Positions 55,361-63,325 of a stretch of 64,000 nt of DNA are shown here, one piece after another. The stretch is from Sphingobium abikonense NBRC 16140. Its GTDB lineage: Bacteria; Pseudomonadota; Alphaproteobacteria; Sphingomonadales; Sphingomonadaceae. Position numbers and translations under genes: made by a program. The notes beneath the pieces are model-generated. The model was not told where the DNA came from and did not search any database. It saw only the letters and a program-made list of their open reading frames with translations. The stretch's first letter is position 1; each line of letters begins with the position of its first letter. Location: positions 32,052 to 96,051 of the forward strand of contig NZ_BCYT01000010.1 in NCBI RefSeq assembly GCF_001598335.1. Reading direction: 5' to 3'.

Positions 55361-57669
55361 CCAAGCTTCAGAACGCCATCGTCGGCGGCGTGCGCGCTGT
55401 CATCGGCCATGTGCCCGCAAGCTGGCTCCCCGGCGGCACGCCCGATCCGCTGATAGACAAGCGAGTGGCACTCGGCGGGCAGCAGACGCGGATCGACGGT
55501 CCCGACAAGGTGCGCGGCGCGGCGCGGTTCGCCGCCGAAGTGCCGATGAAAAATCTCCTCTACGCGTCGTTCGTGCACTCGGCGATCGCGCGGGGCCGCA
55601 TCGCCGACCTGGACGTGTCCGCGGCCGAAGCTGCGCCGGGCGTCGCACTCGTCATGACCCATCACAATGCGCCTAAAATGGCCGTCCCGCCGCCGATCGG
55701 CATGACGAACCTGAAAGCCGCAGGCAATCATACATTGCCGATCATGCAGGATGCCAAGATTCGCTGGAACGGGCAGGTCGTCGCGGTCGTCCTGGCCGAA
55801 ACCCGCGAGCAGGCCGATCACGCGGCGACTTTGATCCGCGTGGGATATGAAGCCGTGCAGGCGCGTACGCAGTTCGAGGAAGGCAAGGCCAGCGCCTACA
55901 CGCCGGACTCGATGCTCGTCGAGAAGAACAGGCTCGACAAGGGCAATGCAGGCCAAAAACTCGCGGAAGCAGCCTTCAAGATCGACGCCGTCTACACCAC
56001 GCCATGGGAAAACCATAACCCGATCGAGCCGCACGCTTCCACGATCGTCTGGCAAGACGGCAAGTTGATCGTTCACGACGCAACCCAGATGATCCACGGC
56101 ACCGCCGGTTCGCTCGCGAAGATATTCGGACTGAAGGTAGGCGATGTTCAGGTCAGTTCGCCCTATGTGGGCGGTGGCTTTGGCGCCAAGGGCCTGTGGG
56201 ACCACCAGATCCTCGGCGTGGCCGCTGCGAAGCTCGCCGATCGCCCCGTACGCGTCGCGCTTTCGCGCGCGAGTATGCACAGGTTGATCGGCGGGCGAAC
56301 GCAGACCGAGCAGCGGGTGGCGCTGGCTGCGGATGCCGACGGCACGCTCAAGGCCCTGTTGCACCATGGCTATGGCGTCAAGCCGCTGCACAGCATCTGC
56401 GATGAAGGCTTCAGCCTGACCGGGCGATCTCTCTACGCTTGCGAAAGCTTCGATATCGTCCAGCATTATGTCGATCTCGACTTGCTGGCAAACAGCTTCA
56501 TGCGCGGGCCGGGAGAAACGCCGGGCACATTCGCGATCGAATGCGCGATGGACGAGCTGGCGCACGCCATCGGCATGGACCCCATCGAACTGCGCCGCCG
56601 CAACGTTGCGACCCGCGATCCAGTCAGTGGCGCGCCGCATTCGCAAAGCGCGATGATGGAGGCTTATGATCTGGGCGCGGCGCGCTTCGGCTGGCACCGG
56701 CGCATGGCCCAGCCGGGAATGCGGCGCGAAGGCGAGTGGCTGATCGGCATGGGCTGCGCCAGCGGCACCTTTCCGTTCATGCGGATGCCCGGCACATCGG
56801 TGCGGGTCACCATCGATAACAGCGGAGACGTCCATGTCGCCAGCGCCGCGCACGAAATGGGCATGGGCACGGCCACGGTGCAGCGTCAGCATGCTGCCGA
56901 TCGCCTTGGCCTCCCGCTCGATAGGGTCACGGTGACCATAGGGGATTCAAGCCTCCCCTTTGCCAGCTTTGCCGGCGGATCGTCGCAGACTGCATCGCTG
57001 GCCGCCGCGATCAGCGCGGCGAGCGGAAAGCTCGTCGCCGAATTGCTGCGGCTTGCAGGCAACGACACGCCACTGGCCGGTCTCAAGCCCGCTGAGGTCG
57101 AATTCGCCGATGGTGGCCTGCGCGGCGTCGAGGATCCTGCCCGCAACGAAAGCTTCGCTTCCATCCTGCGGCGGTCGGGCCGCGCGGAACTGAGCGTCGT
57201 CGGCGAAAGCGGTGCGCCGCTTGAGATCATAAAATATTCGATGCACAGCACCTCGGCAAATTTCTGCGAGTTGCGCGTCAGTGAAGTCACCGGCGAAATT
57301 CGCGTGAACCGCCTTGTCGGTGCCTTCGACTGTGGCCGCATCCTCAATGCCAGGACGGCAACCAGCCAGTTTAAAGGCGGCATGATCATGGGTCTCGGCA
57401 TGGCGCTCACGGAGGAAACGCTGCTCGACGAACGGAGCGGCCGTATCATGAGCACGTCACTCGCCGATTATCACGTGCCGGTGCATCTCGACGTGCCCGA
57501 CATAGATATTCTGTGGACCGACATCCCCGATCCTCGCACGCCGCTCGGGGCCCGTGGCATTGGGGAGATCGGCACCACTGGTGTGGCTGCCGCCATCGCC
57601 AACGCGGTTTTCAACGCAACCGGAAAACGGGTGCGCGACCTGCCGCTCACACTGGACAAGCTACTTTAG
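55357..57669 (+). CDS. Molybdopterin-binding large subunit, aldehyde-oxidoreductase type (PaoC-like)
   Basis: 770 residues from ATG 55357. The N-terminal domain (about 35-180) has RIDGPDKVRGAARFAAEV and WNGQVVAVVLAET; the Mo-binding domain follows with PWENHNPIEPH, SPYVGGGFGAKG, MRGPGETPGTFAIE and the catalytic-Glu loop GARGIGEIGTTG (about residue 727). The GPGE sequence in place of xanthine dehydrogenase's Arg-rich substrate pocket fits aldehyde rather than purine substrates. It oxidises an aldehyde or N-heterocycle to the acid using water. No maturation chaperone gene (PaoD/XdhC) is in the window. Confidence 0.92.
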   Translation: MTKLQNAIVGGVRAVIGHVPASWLPGGTPDPLIDKRVALGGQQTRIDGPDKVRGAARFAAEVPMKNLLYASFVHSAIARGRIADLDVSAAEAAPGVALVMTHHNAPKMAVPPPIGMTNLKAAGNHTLPIMQDAKIRWNGQVVAVVLAETREQADHAATLIRVGYEAVQARTQFEEGKASAYTPDSMLVEKNRLDKGNAGQKLAEAAFKIDAVYTTPWENHNPIEPHASTIVWQDGKLIVHDATQMIHGTAGSLAKIFGLKVGDVQVSSPYVGGGFGAKGLWDHQILGVAAAKLADRPVRVALSRASMHRLIGGRTQTEQRVALAADADGTLKALLHHGYGVKPLHSICDEGFSLTGRSLYACESFDIVQHYVDLDLLANSFMRGPGETPGTFAIECAMDELAHAIGMDPIELRRRNVATRDPVSGAPHSQSAMMEAYDLGAARFGWHRRMAQPGMRREGEWLIGMGCASGTFPFMRMPGTSVRVTIDNSGDVHVASAAHEMGMGTATVQRQHAADRLGLPLDRVTVTIGDSSLPFASFAGGSSQTASLAAAISAASGKLVAELLRLAGNDTPLAGLKPAEVEFADGGLRGVEDPARNESFASILRRSGRAELSVVGESGAPLEIIKYSMHSTSANFCELRVSEVTGEIRVNRLVGAFDCGRILNARTATSQFKGGMIMGLGMALTEETLLDERSGRIMSTSLADYHVPVHLDVPDIDILWTDIPDPRTPLGARGIGEIGTTGVAAAIANAVFNATGKRVRDLPLTLDKLL

Positions 57670-58005
57670 CACGTTTTTCCTGGAAGCAGGATTCCTGGAA
57701 TTTCCTGCGAGCAAGACATGTGGTTCGCCGGGGCCAACTTTGGCCGAGGTTGGCGAGAGAGGCGGATGGCTACGGGATCTGGAAGGCCTGCGCCGCTCGA
57801 CAGGGAAGCATTTTCGCCACGCTGATCATCGGCTGGCCGTTTATGCCTGGGGACCACTGCGTCAACGGCATCTAGCTTCCGATTATCGGCCTATGATGTT
57901 TCAGCTGTGACACTTTACCCGCTGGCAAAGTGTCACAGCCGACAAAGAGCGACTCGGCTGAAAAACAGGATTCACATCGGCATAGCTTTGTGCTTGATTC
58001 ACGAT
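57670..58005. other. 336-bp gap with the 13-bp inverted repeat
   Basis: No confident gene. It contains the inverted repeat at 57904-57939; the preceding 230 bp encode no recognisable protein in any frame and show no terminator with a U-tract after the large-subunit stop. Confidence 0.5.
57904..57939. promoter_or_regulatory. Perfect 13-bp inverted repeat upstream of the winged-helix gene
   Basis: GCTGTGACACTTT (57904-57916) and AAAGTGTCACAGC (57927-57939) are exact reverse complements around a 10-nt centre. The length and symmetry indicate a strong dimeric protein site or a cruciform/replication-type element. It lies 66 bp before the likely start of the downstream gene. Confidence 0.6.
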
Positions 58006-58581
58006 ATGTTTCACCCATCCATCCCATCCCGCATGGTGGGCGGCAGCGACATTTCGCTCTTGCTCGATCAACTGGCCCACTGCTGCTCGCGCCCGCGTTA
58101 TGCCTTCATGCTGCTGACACTGATCGCCGATGTGGCGCGGCCCGATGGCAGCGCGGGACCTGTGGTGCGGGTCGAGGACGGCCTTGTGCCATTGCGTGAC
58201 TGGTTGTGCGACGCACTGACACCAATGGGCCAGCGGGATCCGCGCCGGTTGGCGCTGGTCGAGCGCGTGCGGGAAGAGTTGCGGTCTAACGGCCGGATCC
58301 TCGGAGACACAGAGGCAGACTCAAAACTGGTTCAAGATGAAGTGCAGGCGCGCGTTCGTGCTTCGGGAAAAACCAATTTGAGCCGCGCAGCATCGGAACT
58401 GGTAAAGGCCGGATTGCTCAAACGGCATTATCAGGGCTACCGTGTGGACCACCTCAATCGCGGCGCCCAGCGTCAGGCGGTCTACACATTGACCGGCCGC
58501 GCCAGAGCGCTCGTGCCTCATCGACCTATCCCGCCCCGGGTGAGCGGCCGCGCACGGCAGGGCGACCTCTTCGCATCCTGA
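58006..58581 (+). CDS. Winged-helix-like protein of unknown function
   Basis: 191 residues from ATG 58006 (ATG 58033 gives 182; neither has a good ribosome site). I do not recognise the family. The C-terminal half reads like a winged helix: LSRAASELVKAGLLKRHYQGYRVD then AVYTLTGRARALV at about residues 125-170, resembling the recognition helix and wing of small repressors. The N-terminal half is rich in charged helices (DISLLLDQLAHCCSRP, then ALVERVREELRSNGR). It is preceded by a perfect 13-bp inverted repeat, which it may bind. It converges on the threonine aldolase gene. It could be a repressor or a plasmid-type replication/maintenance factor. Confidence 0.6.
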   Translation: MFHPSIPSRMVGGSDISLLLDQLAHCCSRPRYAFMLLTLIADVARPDGSAGPVVRVEDGLVPLRDWLCDALTPMGQRDPRRLALVERVREELRSNGRILGDTEADSKLVQDEVQARVRASGKTNLSRAASELVKAGLLKRHYQGYRVDHLNRGAQRQAVYTLTGRARALVPHRPIPPRVSGRARQGDLFAS

Positions 58582-58642
58582 CGTGTGGCGCCCAAAGTTC
58601 TGCCGTGCAGGCAAGGCGCGCACGTCATGACGACCCAAGGCG

Positions 58643-58656
58643 CGACCGGCCGGTCG
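58643..58656. repeat. 14-bp palindrome between convergent genes
   Basis: CGACCGGCCGGTCG is perfectly symmetric in the 98-bp gap between the winged-helix and threonine-aldolase stops. Without a loop it is a poor terminator. Function unassigned. Confidence 0.3.
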
Positions 58657-58679
58657 AAGCCTATATGCCGCCAGTGGAC

Positions 58680-59759
58680 TTATCGTATATGTTCCGCTTG
58701 GTCGGCGTCTTGCTCGTCGTGCAGGGGCGCCACGCTGTGCCGGATGTCGTTGGCCAGTCGTTCTACGGTATCGATGGTAGAGTCCCACGCGAACATGAAG
58801 CGCGCCGCACCACCGATGAAGGTATAGAAGCGCCATCCCAAAGCGCGTAATCGCTCCAGGATGACAGGGTCGGCCCGCATGAACACCGCATTGACCTGAA
58901 CGGGGTAAAGCAGGTCGATGCCCGGCAAATCGGCAGTGGATTGCGCAAGTGTCTGCGCGCAACGATTGGCATGGCCAGCGTGTCGAAGCCATGCCCCGCC
59001 CGACAATATACCGAGCCAGGGCGCTGCCAGAAACCGCATCTTTGACGCGAGTTGTCCAGCCTGCTTGCAACGATAGTCGAAGTCCTGAGCCAAGTCTGTG
59101 TCAAAGAAAATGACCGCTTCCCCCACAGCCATTCCGCCCTTTGTTCCGCCCATACAGAGGACGTCCACGCCGGCGCGCCAGCTTATATCCGCCGGGTCGC
59201 AACCCAAGGCGGCGCAAGCGTGCGCAAAACGCGCGCCATCCATATGCAATTTCAGCCCAAGGTCCCTGCAGGCGGCGGAGATTGCCCGTATTTCGTCGAT
59301 GGAATAGACTTGCCCAGTTTCGGTGGGCTGGGTGATGGTTACGACGCGCGGCTTGGGAAAATGAATATCCTTGCGGCTCTGGGCAATCATGTAAATCGCC
59401 TCAGGCGTCAGCTTTCCGTCCTCACTGTTCGCGACCAGCAACTTCGATCCATTCGAGAAAAATTCCGGAGCACCGCATTCGTCTGTTTCCACATGGGCGG
59501 ACGCTGCGCAAATTACGCTGTGATAGGATTGGCAGAGAGATGCGAGCGCGAGCGAGTTGGCCGCCGTCCCGTTGAAGACGAAAAATACTTCGCAGCGGCT
59601 ATCGAAAAGCGTGCGGAAGGCGTCCGCTGCTTTCTGCGTCCAGTCATCATCGCCATAGGCCGGCGCAGATCCATGGTTGGCCTGTGCCATCGCCGCCCAG
59701 GCCTCGGGGCAGATACCTGCATAATTGTCGCTGGCAAATTGCTGCGCCGGCATAGTCAT
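58680..59759 (-). CDS. Low-specificity threonine aldolase
   Basis: 359 residues from ATG 59759, with AGGAG upstream. PLP fold-type I enzyme that cleaves threonine or related beta-hydroxy amino acids to glycine and an aldehyde. Landmarks: SDNYAGICPEAW at the N-terminus, VFNGTAANSLAL near residue 67, ASAHVETDECGAP, KLHMDGARFAHA and the PLP Lys in CMGGTKGGMAVGE near residue 206. The GGTKGG pattern differs from the SLSKG of E. coli LtaE and marks the second subgroup of aldolases. Stereospecificity cannot be read. It is 234 bp downstream of, and co-oriented with, the serine hydrolase/MFS genes. Confidence 0.88.
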   Translation of the reverse strand: MTMPAQQFASDNYAGICPEAWAAMAQANHGSAPAYGDDDWTQKAADAFRTLFDSRCEVFFVFNGTAANSLALASLCQSYHSVICAASAHVETDECGAPEFFSNGSKLLVANSEDGKLTPEAIYMIAQSRKDIHFPKPRVVTITQPTETGQVYSIDEIRAISAACRDLGLKLHMDGARFAHACAALGCDPADISWRAGVDVLCMGGTKGGMAVGEAVIFFDTDLAQDFDYRCKQAGQLASKMRFLAAPWLGILSGGAWLRHAGHANRCAQTLAQSTADLPGIDLLYPVQVNAVFMRADPVILERLRALGWRFYTFIGGAARFMFAWDSTIDTVERLANDIRHSVAPLHDEQDADQAEHIR

Positions 59760-59841
59760 GACTTGTCGCTCCTTGTGTCGATAAGGGCGAAGCAAACGTC
59801 TCATGCGGCAAGGATCCCGTGGTTGCCGGTCCGGCCACATC

Positions 59842-59859
59842 CCCCGCTTTTGCGCGGGG
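59842..59859 (-). terminator. Hairpin between the serine hydrolase and threonine aldolase genes
   Basis: Perfect stem CCCCGC (59842-59847) / GCGGGG (59854-59859) with a 6-nt loop. It lies in the 234-bp gap (59760-59993) that otherwise shows nothing recognisable. It may end the upstream operon or separate the two transcripts. Confidence 0.4.
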
Positions 59860-59993
59860 CACCACCTTGCCCGGGAGCAGGTTGGTGTCAGGCGTTCACC
59901 CGACTCTTGATGCAAGGGACGGGCTAGTCGCCCCTCTTCTATGCGTCAAGCTTTCCAGCAAGGCGCTGCTTGCCGGAGAGCCCGTCCACATGG

Positions 59994-61988
59994 TTAGTAA
60001 TTCAACGTAAAACTCAGCAGTCCGCCCACATAGGCGATCCAAAGGACTCCCGCCAAGGCGGCCGCCATCACCAGCGTTCCAAGCCGGATCAGCCAGTGCC
60101 GACGGGCTCGGAACGCCTCCACACAACTCCAGATGCCAGCCACGAGGGCGAGCATCGGGATGACTCCGGCAATCTGCATAGCGCGGATGATCGGGTCGCG
60201 GGCCGAGGTATAATAGGCCACGTCATTGCTGAGGATCGGAGAGAGCAGCGCAAACCACCCGACCAGATAAGCCAGGTCGGCAATGACCGCGATTCGCCCG
60301 AACCGGCGGGCAAGGACGACCTGCCGGGGCAAGGCATTCGATTGGCCATGGACCCGCTTGCTGATGGCCGAAGCGACCCATGCGACCGCCCCGGCAATCA
60401 ACAGCAAAAAGGATAAGCCGAAGATCGCCAGGTTGAAGCTGGCATCGCGCCGAAGCGGCACTTGCTGAAAATATTGGATGGGATCGTGGCTGTCGATGAT
60501 GGTCTTCGTCCCATCGATGCGCCGCAAGGTCAGGGTTTGCGTTCCCCCCACTTCTTGCCAGACATAGGGCGCGACTTCGCGATAGGATTTTTCGGGTGCG
60601 GTTGCGAGCTTGATGGTGCCGTCCGGTTGAGGGCTGACGACCTGCTGCCCTTGAAGCACATAGAACAGGCTCATGAAGCCAGACTGCACCCGACGCGACG
60701 TTTCGTATCGTCCGGCGATTTCCGTGCCATGGGCCTTGGCGGTCGACAGGGCGGGAGGCGTCACGGTGTTGGGCCCCGGGAAATAGCGGTCCATGAATCC
60801 GTCGATCAGACTTGTCCTGATGCCATAGGCCGCATCGCCCTTGCCCCGGCTGTTGAAGCTAACGAACAGGCCGACGCCGTCATCGGGCAGGATTTGCAGG
60901 TTGCTGTGGAAGAGGATCGTGTCGCCGCCATGTTCAAGGATGAGGTGACCGTTGCGATGCCCCCGGAAGAAGCCATGGGCCATCACGTCCGATCCCTTGG
61001 CATGGGGAATAGACGCGCTGTACATCGTCTGCGCTGTTTCGGGCCGCAATATGCTCTGGCCGCCGAACCGACCGTCCTGAAGATGCGCGATCATGAAGTT
61101 CGCCATGTCGGTCGCCGATGACGTCAAGGATCCGGCGGGCGAAAAAGAGATGAGCTCGAACGGCCGCGGTGCGTCCGATCCCGCCATATAGCCTTTCGAC
61201 ATGCGCGCCGCAAAGCGCGGCGGCAGAGGCTGATGGAATGTCGAGCTGGTCATGTCGAGCGGCTGGAAAATATGCTGCGCCACATAATCGTCGAAGGACT
61301 GCCCGGAAACGCGCTGCACGATATAACCGGCGAGCGCCGTTCCGTAATTGGAGTAGGCAGGCGTTTCGCCCGGTGCGAAAAGCACCGGCCGCACATGCCT
61401 TTTGAGAAAAACCTCCAGGCTTTGAAGCGATTTGGGATCAGTGATGATCGCGTCCTTCAGCCCTTCTTCAAAACCCGCCCGGTGCGCCATCAGCTGGTTG
61501 AGCGTGATCGGTTTGCCCAAGGGTTCGGGTATCTTGAAGTCAAGGTAGCGATTGACGTTGGCGTTAAGGTCCAACTTGCCCTGTTCCACCAACTGCATCA
61601 CCGCCGTCCAGGTGACGAGTTTGGACACCGAACCCGGACGCACCAGCGTGCGTCGCGCGTCCATCGGCACCTTGCGCGCGACATCGGCATAGCCATAGCC
61701 CTTGGCGAACAGGATCTGCCCGTCCTTCACCACCGATACGACCGCGCCCGCGACATCGCCCTGTTCAAGCGCAACGGGAAGCATGCCGTCGAACCATGCT
61801 TCAAGGTCGCGGGCGTTGAGGTCATGGGATGGCTGCGGTACATCGACCGTGTGTGCGGCATCAGGTTGCGATACCGGGGGGGCGGGCAGGACTTTCGCGG
61901 GCGATGCGACGGGCGCTGCACCGACCATCATGTGGGCGGCGACGCACAATAGCGCCGTTCTTGCCAGCCTGCCTATCACCGCCCTCAT
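59994..61988 (-). CDS. Membrane-anchored beta-lactamase-family serine hydrolase
   Basis: 664 residues from ATG 61988, overlapping the MFS stop (ATGA). Signal or N-terminal anchor at about 1-25. The serine beta-lactamase/penicillin-binding fold occupies about 60-400: SxxK motif SVSK near residue 120, YxN motif YSNYG near 215 and a HGG in LEHGGD near 350. The C-terminal 150 residues carry about four hydrophobic helices (NLAIFGLSFLLLIAGAVAWV and others), so the catalytic domain probably faces the periplasm. Family members are D,D-peptidases, esterases or amide hydrolases; the substrate is open. It is in an operon with MFS and D-aminopeptidase-like genes. Confidence 0.87.
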   Translation of the reverse strand: MRAVIGRLARTALLCVAAHMMVGAAPVASPAKVLPAPPVSQPDAAHTVDVPQPSHDLNARDLEAWFDGMLPVALEQGDVAGAVVSVVKDGQILFAKGYGYADVARKVPMDARRTLVRPGSVSKLVTWTAVMQLVEQGKLDLNANVNRYLDFKIPEPLGKPITLNQLMAHRAGFEEGLKDAIITDPKSLQSLEVFLKRHVRPVLFAPGETPAYSNYGTALAGYIVQRVSGQSFDDYVAQHIFQPLDMTSSTFHQPLPPRFAARMSKGYMAGSDAPRPFELISFSPAGSLTSSATDMANFMIAHLQDGRFGGQSILRPETAQTMYSASIPHAKGSDVMAHGFFRGHRNGHLILEHGGDTILFHSNLQILPDDGVGLFVSFNSRGKGDAAYGIRTSLIDGFMDRYFPGPNTVTPPALSTAKAHGTEIAGRYETSRRVQSGFMSLFYVLQGQQVVSPQPDGTIKLATAPEKSYREVAPYVWQEVGGTQTLTLRRIDGTKTIIDSHDPIQYFQQVPLRRDASFNLAIFGLSFLLLIAGAVAWVASAISKRVHGQSNALPRQVVLARRFGRIAVIADLAYLVGWFALLSPILSNDVAYYTSARDPIIRAMQIAGVIPMLALVAGIWSCVEAFRARRHWLIRLGTLVMAAALAGVLWIAYVGGLLSFTLNY

Positions 61989-63325
61989 CCTCTTGCCTCC
62001 GTCAAACTGCGCTGCGCGCTCATTGTCCCTCGTCCGTCCTGAGGGGTGGTGCCCTGCCGCATCGCCAGGAAAAAGCAAATCGCCGATAAAACAGCCGCCG
62101 GCGCGCACAGGCCGGCAATCGCAAAGCCGAGCATCGTCTCTCCGCCCATGGCCTTGCTGACCATTGCGATCGCGGCGGGAGCGGTGGCGGTCCCGAGCAA
62201 CGTCGAACACAGGACGTTGCTGCCGAGCGCCAGGCCCCTTATCTCATTCGGAAAATTGAGCGTTATCGCGATGACGCCCAATGTCGCGATGACGGCGCCG
62301 GCAAAAATATTCCCCGCAAGGAAAAGCGCAACGAGCGGGATAGTCGGAAGCACGCCGAACAGGGACAGTGGAATAAGGGCAAGAGACGCGATCATGGCGG
62401 GCATCAGCACGCGGCGATTTCCGCCCTGACGCTGCCCGGCTTTCCCGAGGCGACCGCCCGCCAGTGCACCCAGCATTCCGCCTGCAAGCATGATCGCGCT
62501 CAGCCAGCCGGCAAACTGTCCGGGGGTCAACCCGAATTGTCGCGTCAGAACGGGGGGCGCCCACACCGATGTTGCTTGCATGGTGACTTGCGTGAACAAC
62601 ATTGCGGTAAGAAGCGGTATCAGCAATCGCCGATATGTCCAAAGCTCCCGCACAGCGCCGATCGCCGTAGCATGATGCTCTTTTTGCTCCTGTCGTGCCG
62701 GTTCCTTCACGCGGGCGAGCAACAGATAGGGGACGAGGCCCAGCAGCGCTGCGCCGATGAACAGGATGCGCCAGGCAGGCAAGTCCAATGTCGCGCCAGG
62801 ATGCGCATTTTGAAAGGCGGTGAGCGCGTCGAATGCGAGGCCGCCGACCAAGATGCCAAACGCCTGGCCCCCCGCCTGCCCCACGACGAAAAGGCTGGTC
62901 GCAACCGAGCGTCCTTCGGGCGGATACAGGTCCGCGATCAGGGAAAATGCCGCTGGAATGAGCAGCGCCGCGACGCAGCCAAGGACAAGGCGGGCAAAGA
63001 TGAGCGTCAGAAAGCTCGATGCGGCGCCGGTCGTGACCATCGCGGCGATCCAGAACAGAAGGCCGATCCCCAGAAACCGCACGCGGTTGCCTTTGTCGAT
63101 GAGGCGGCCCAGCGGCACTGAACTCAACCCGAAGGCTATGCCGAAAGCCGTTCCCTGAACGAGGCCGATCTGGATGTCGCTCAATCCCATTTCGCGCTTC
63201 ATCGGCTCGATCAGCAGCGTGGTGAGCGTGATGTCCATCGACAGGAAAAAGCCGGTCGTGGCGATACACGCGACGCCGCGACGCGCCTGGGCGGCCGTGG
63301 GGAAGGAGGGCGCCAACGTCGTCAT
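61985..63325 (-). CDS. MFS transporter
   Basis: 446 residues with 12 predicted membrane segments. The first-half loop motif GRLIDKGNRVRFLGIGL between helices 2 and 3 matches the MFS motif A position. Both halves show the usual six-helix layout, with a central loop near 210-230 (EPARQEQKEHH). It likely moves an organic acid, peptide or drug-like compound by H+ exchange. The start codon overlaps the upstream gene's stop (TGATG), so the D-aminopeptidase-like protein, transporter and serine hydrolase are translated together. Substrate unknown, but the two flanking hydrolases suggest a peptide or amide. Confidence 0.92.
   Translation of the reverse strand: MTTLAPSFPTAAQARRGVACIATTGFFLSMDITLTTLLIEPMKREMGLSDIQIGLVQGTAFGIAFGLSSVPLGRLIDKGNRVRFLGIGLLFWIAAMVTTGAASSFLTLIFARLVLGCVAALLIPAAFSLIADLYPPEGRSVATSLFVVGQAGGQAFGILVGGLAFDALTAFQNAHPGATLDLPAWRILFIGAALLGLVPYLLLARVKEPARQEQKEHHATAIGAVRELWTYRRLLIPLLTAMLFTQVTMQATSVWAPPVLTRQFGLTPGQFAGWLSAIMLAGGMLGALAGGRLGKAGQRQGGNRRVLMPAMIASLALIPLSLFGVLPTIPLVALFLAGNIFAGAVIATLGVIAITLNFPNEIRGLALGSNVLCSTLLGTATAPAAIAMVSKAMGGETMLGFAIAGLCAPAAVLSAICFFLAMRQGTTPQDGRGTMSAQRSLTEARG

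Noticed and set aside
55078..56892. 604-residue open frame on the minus strand
   Set aside because: Antisense to the molybdopterin subunit; high-GC frame bias explains it.
57907..58005. Start of the winged-helix gene at 57907
   Set aside because: It would encode the inverted repeat as protein; the added residues look non-coding.
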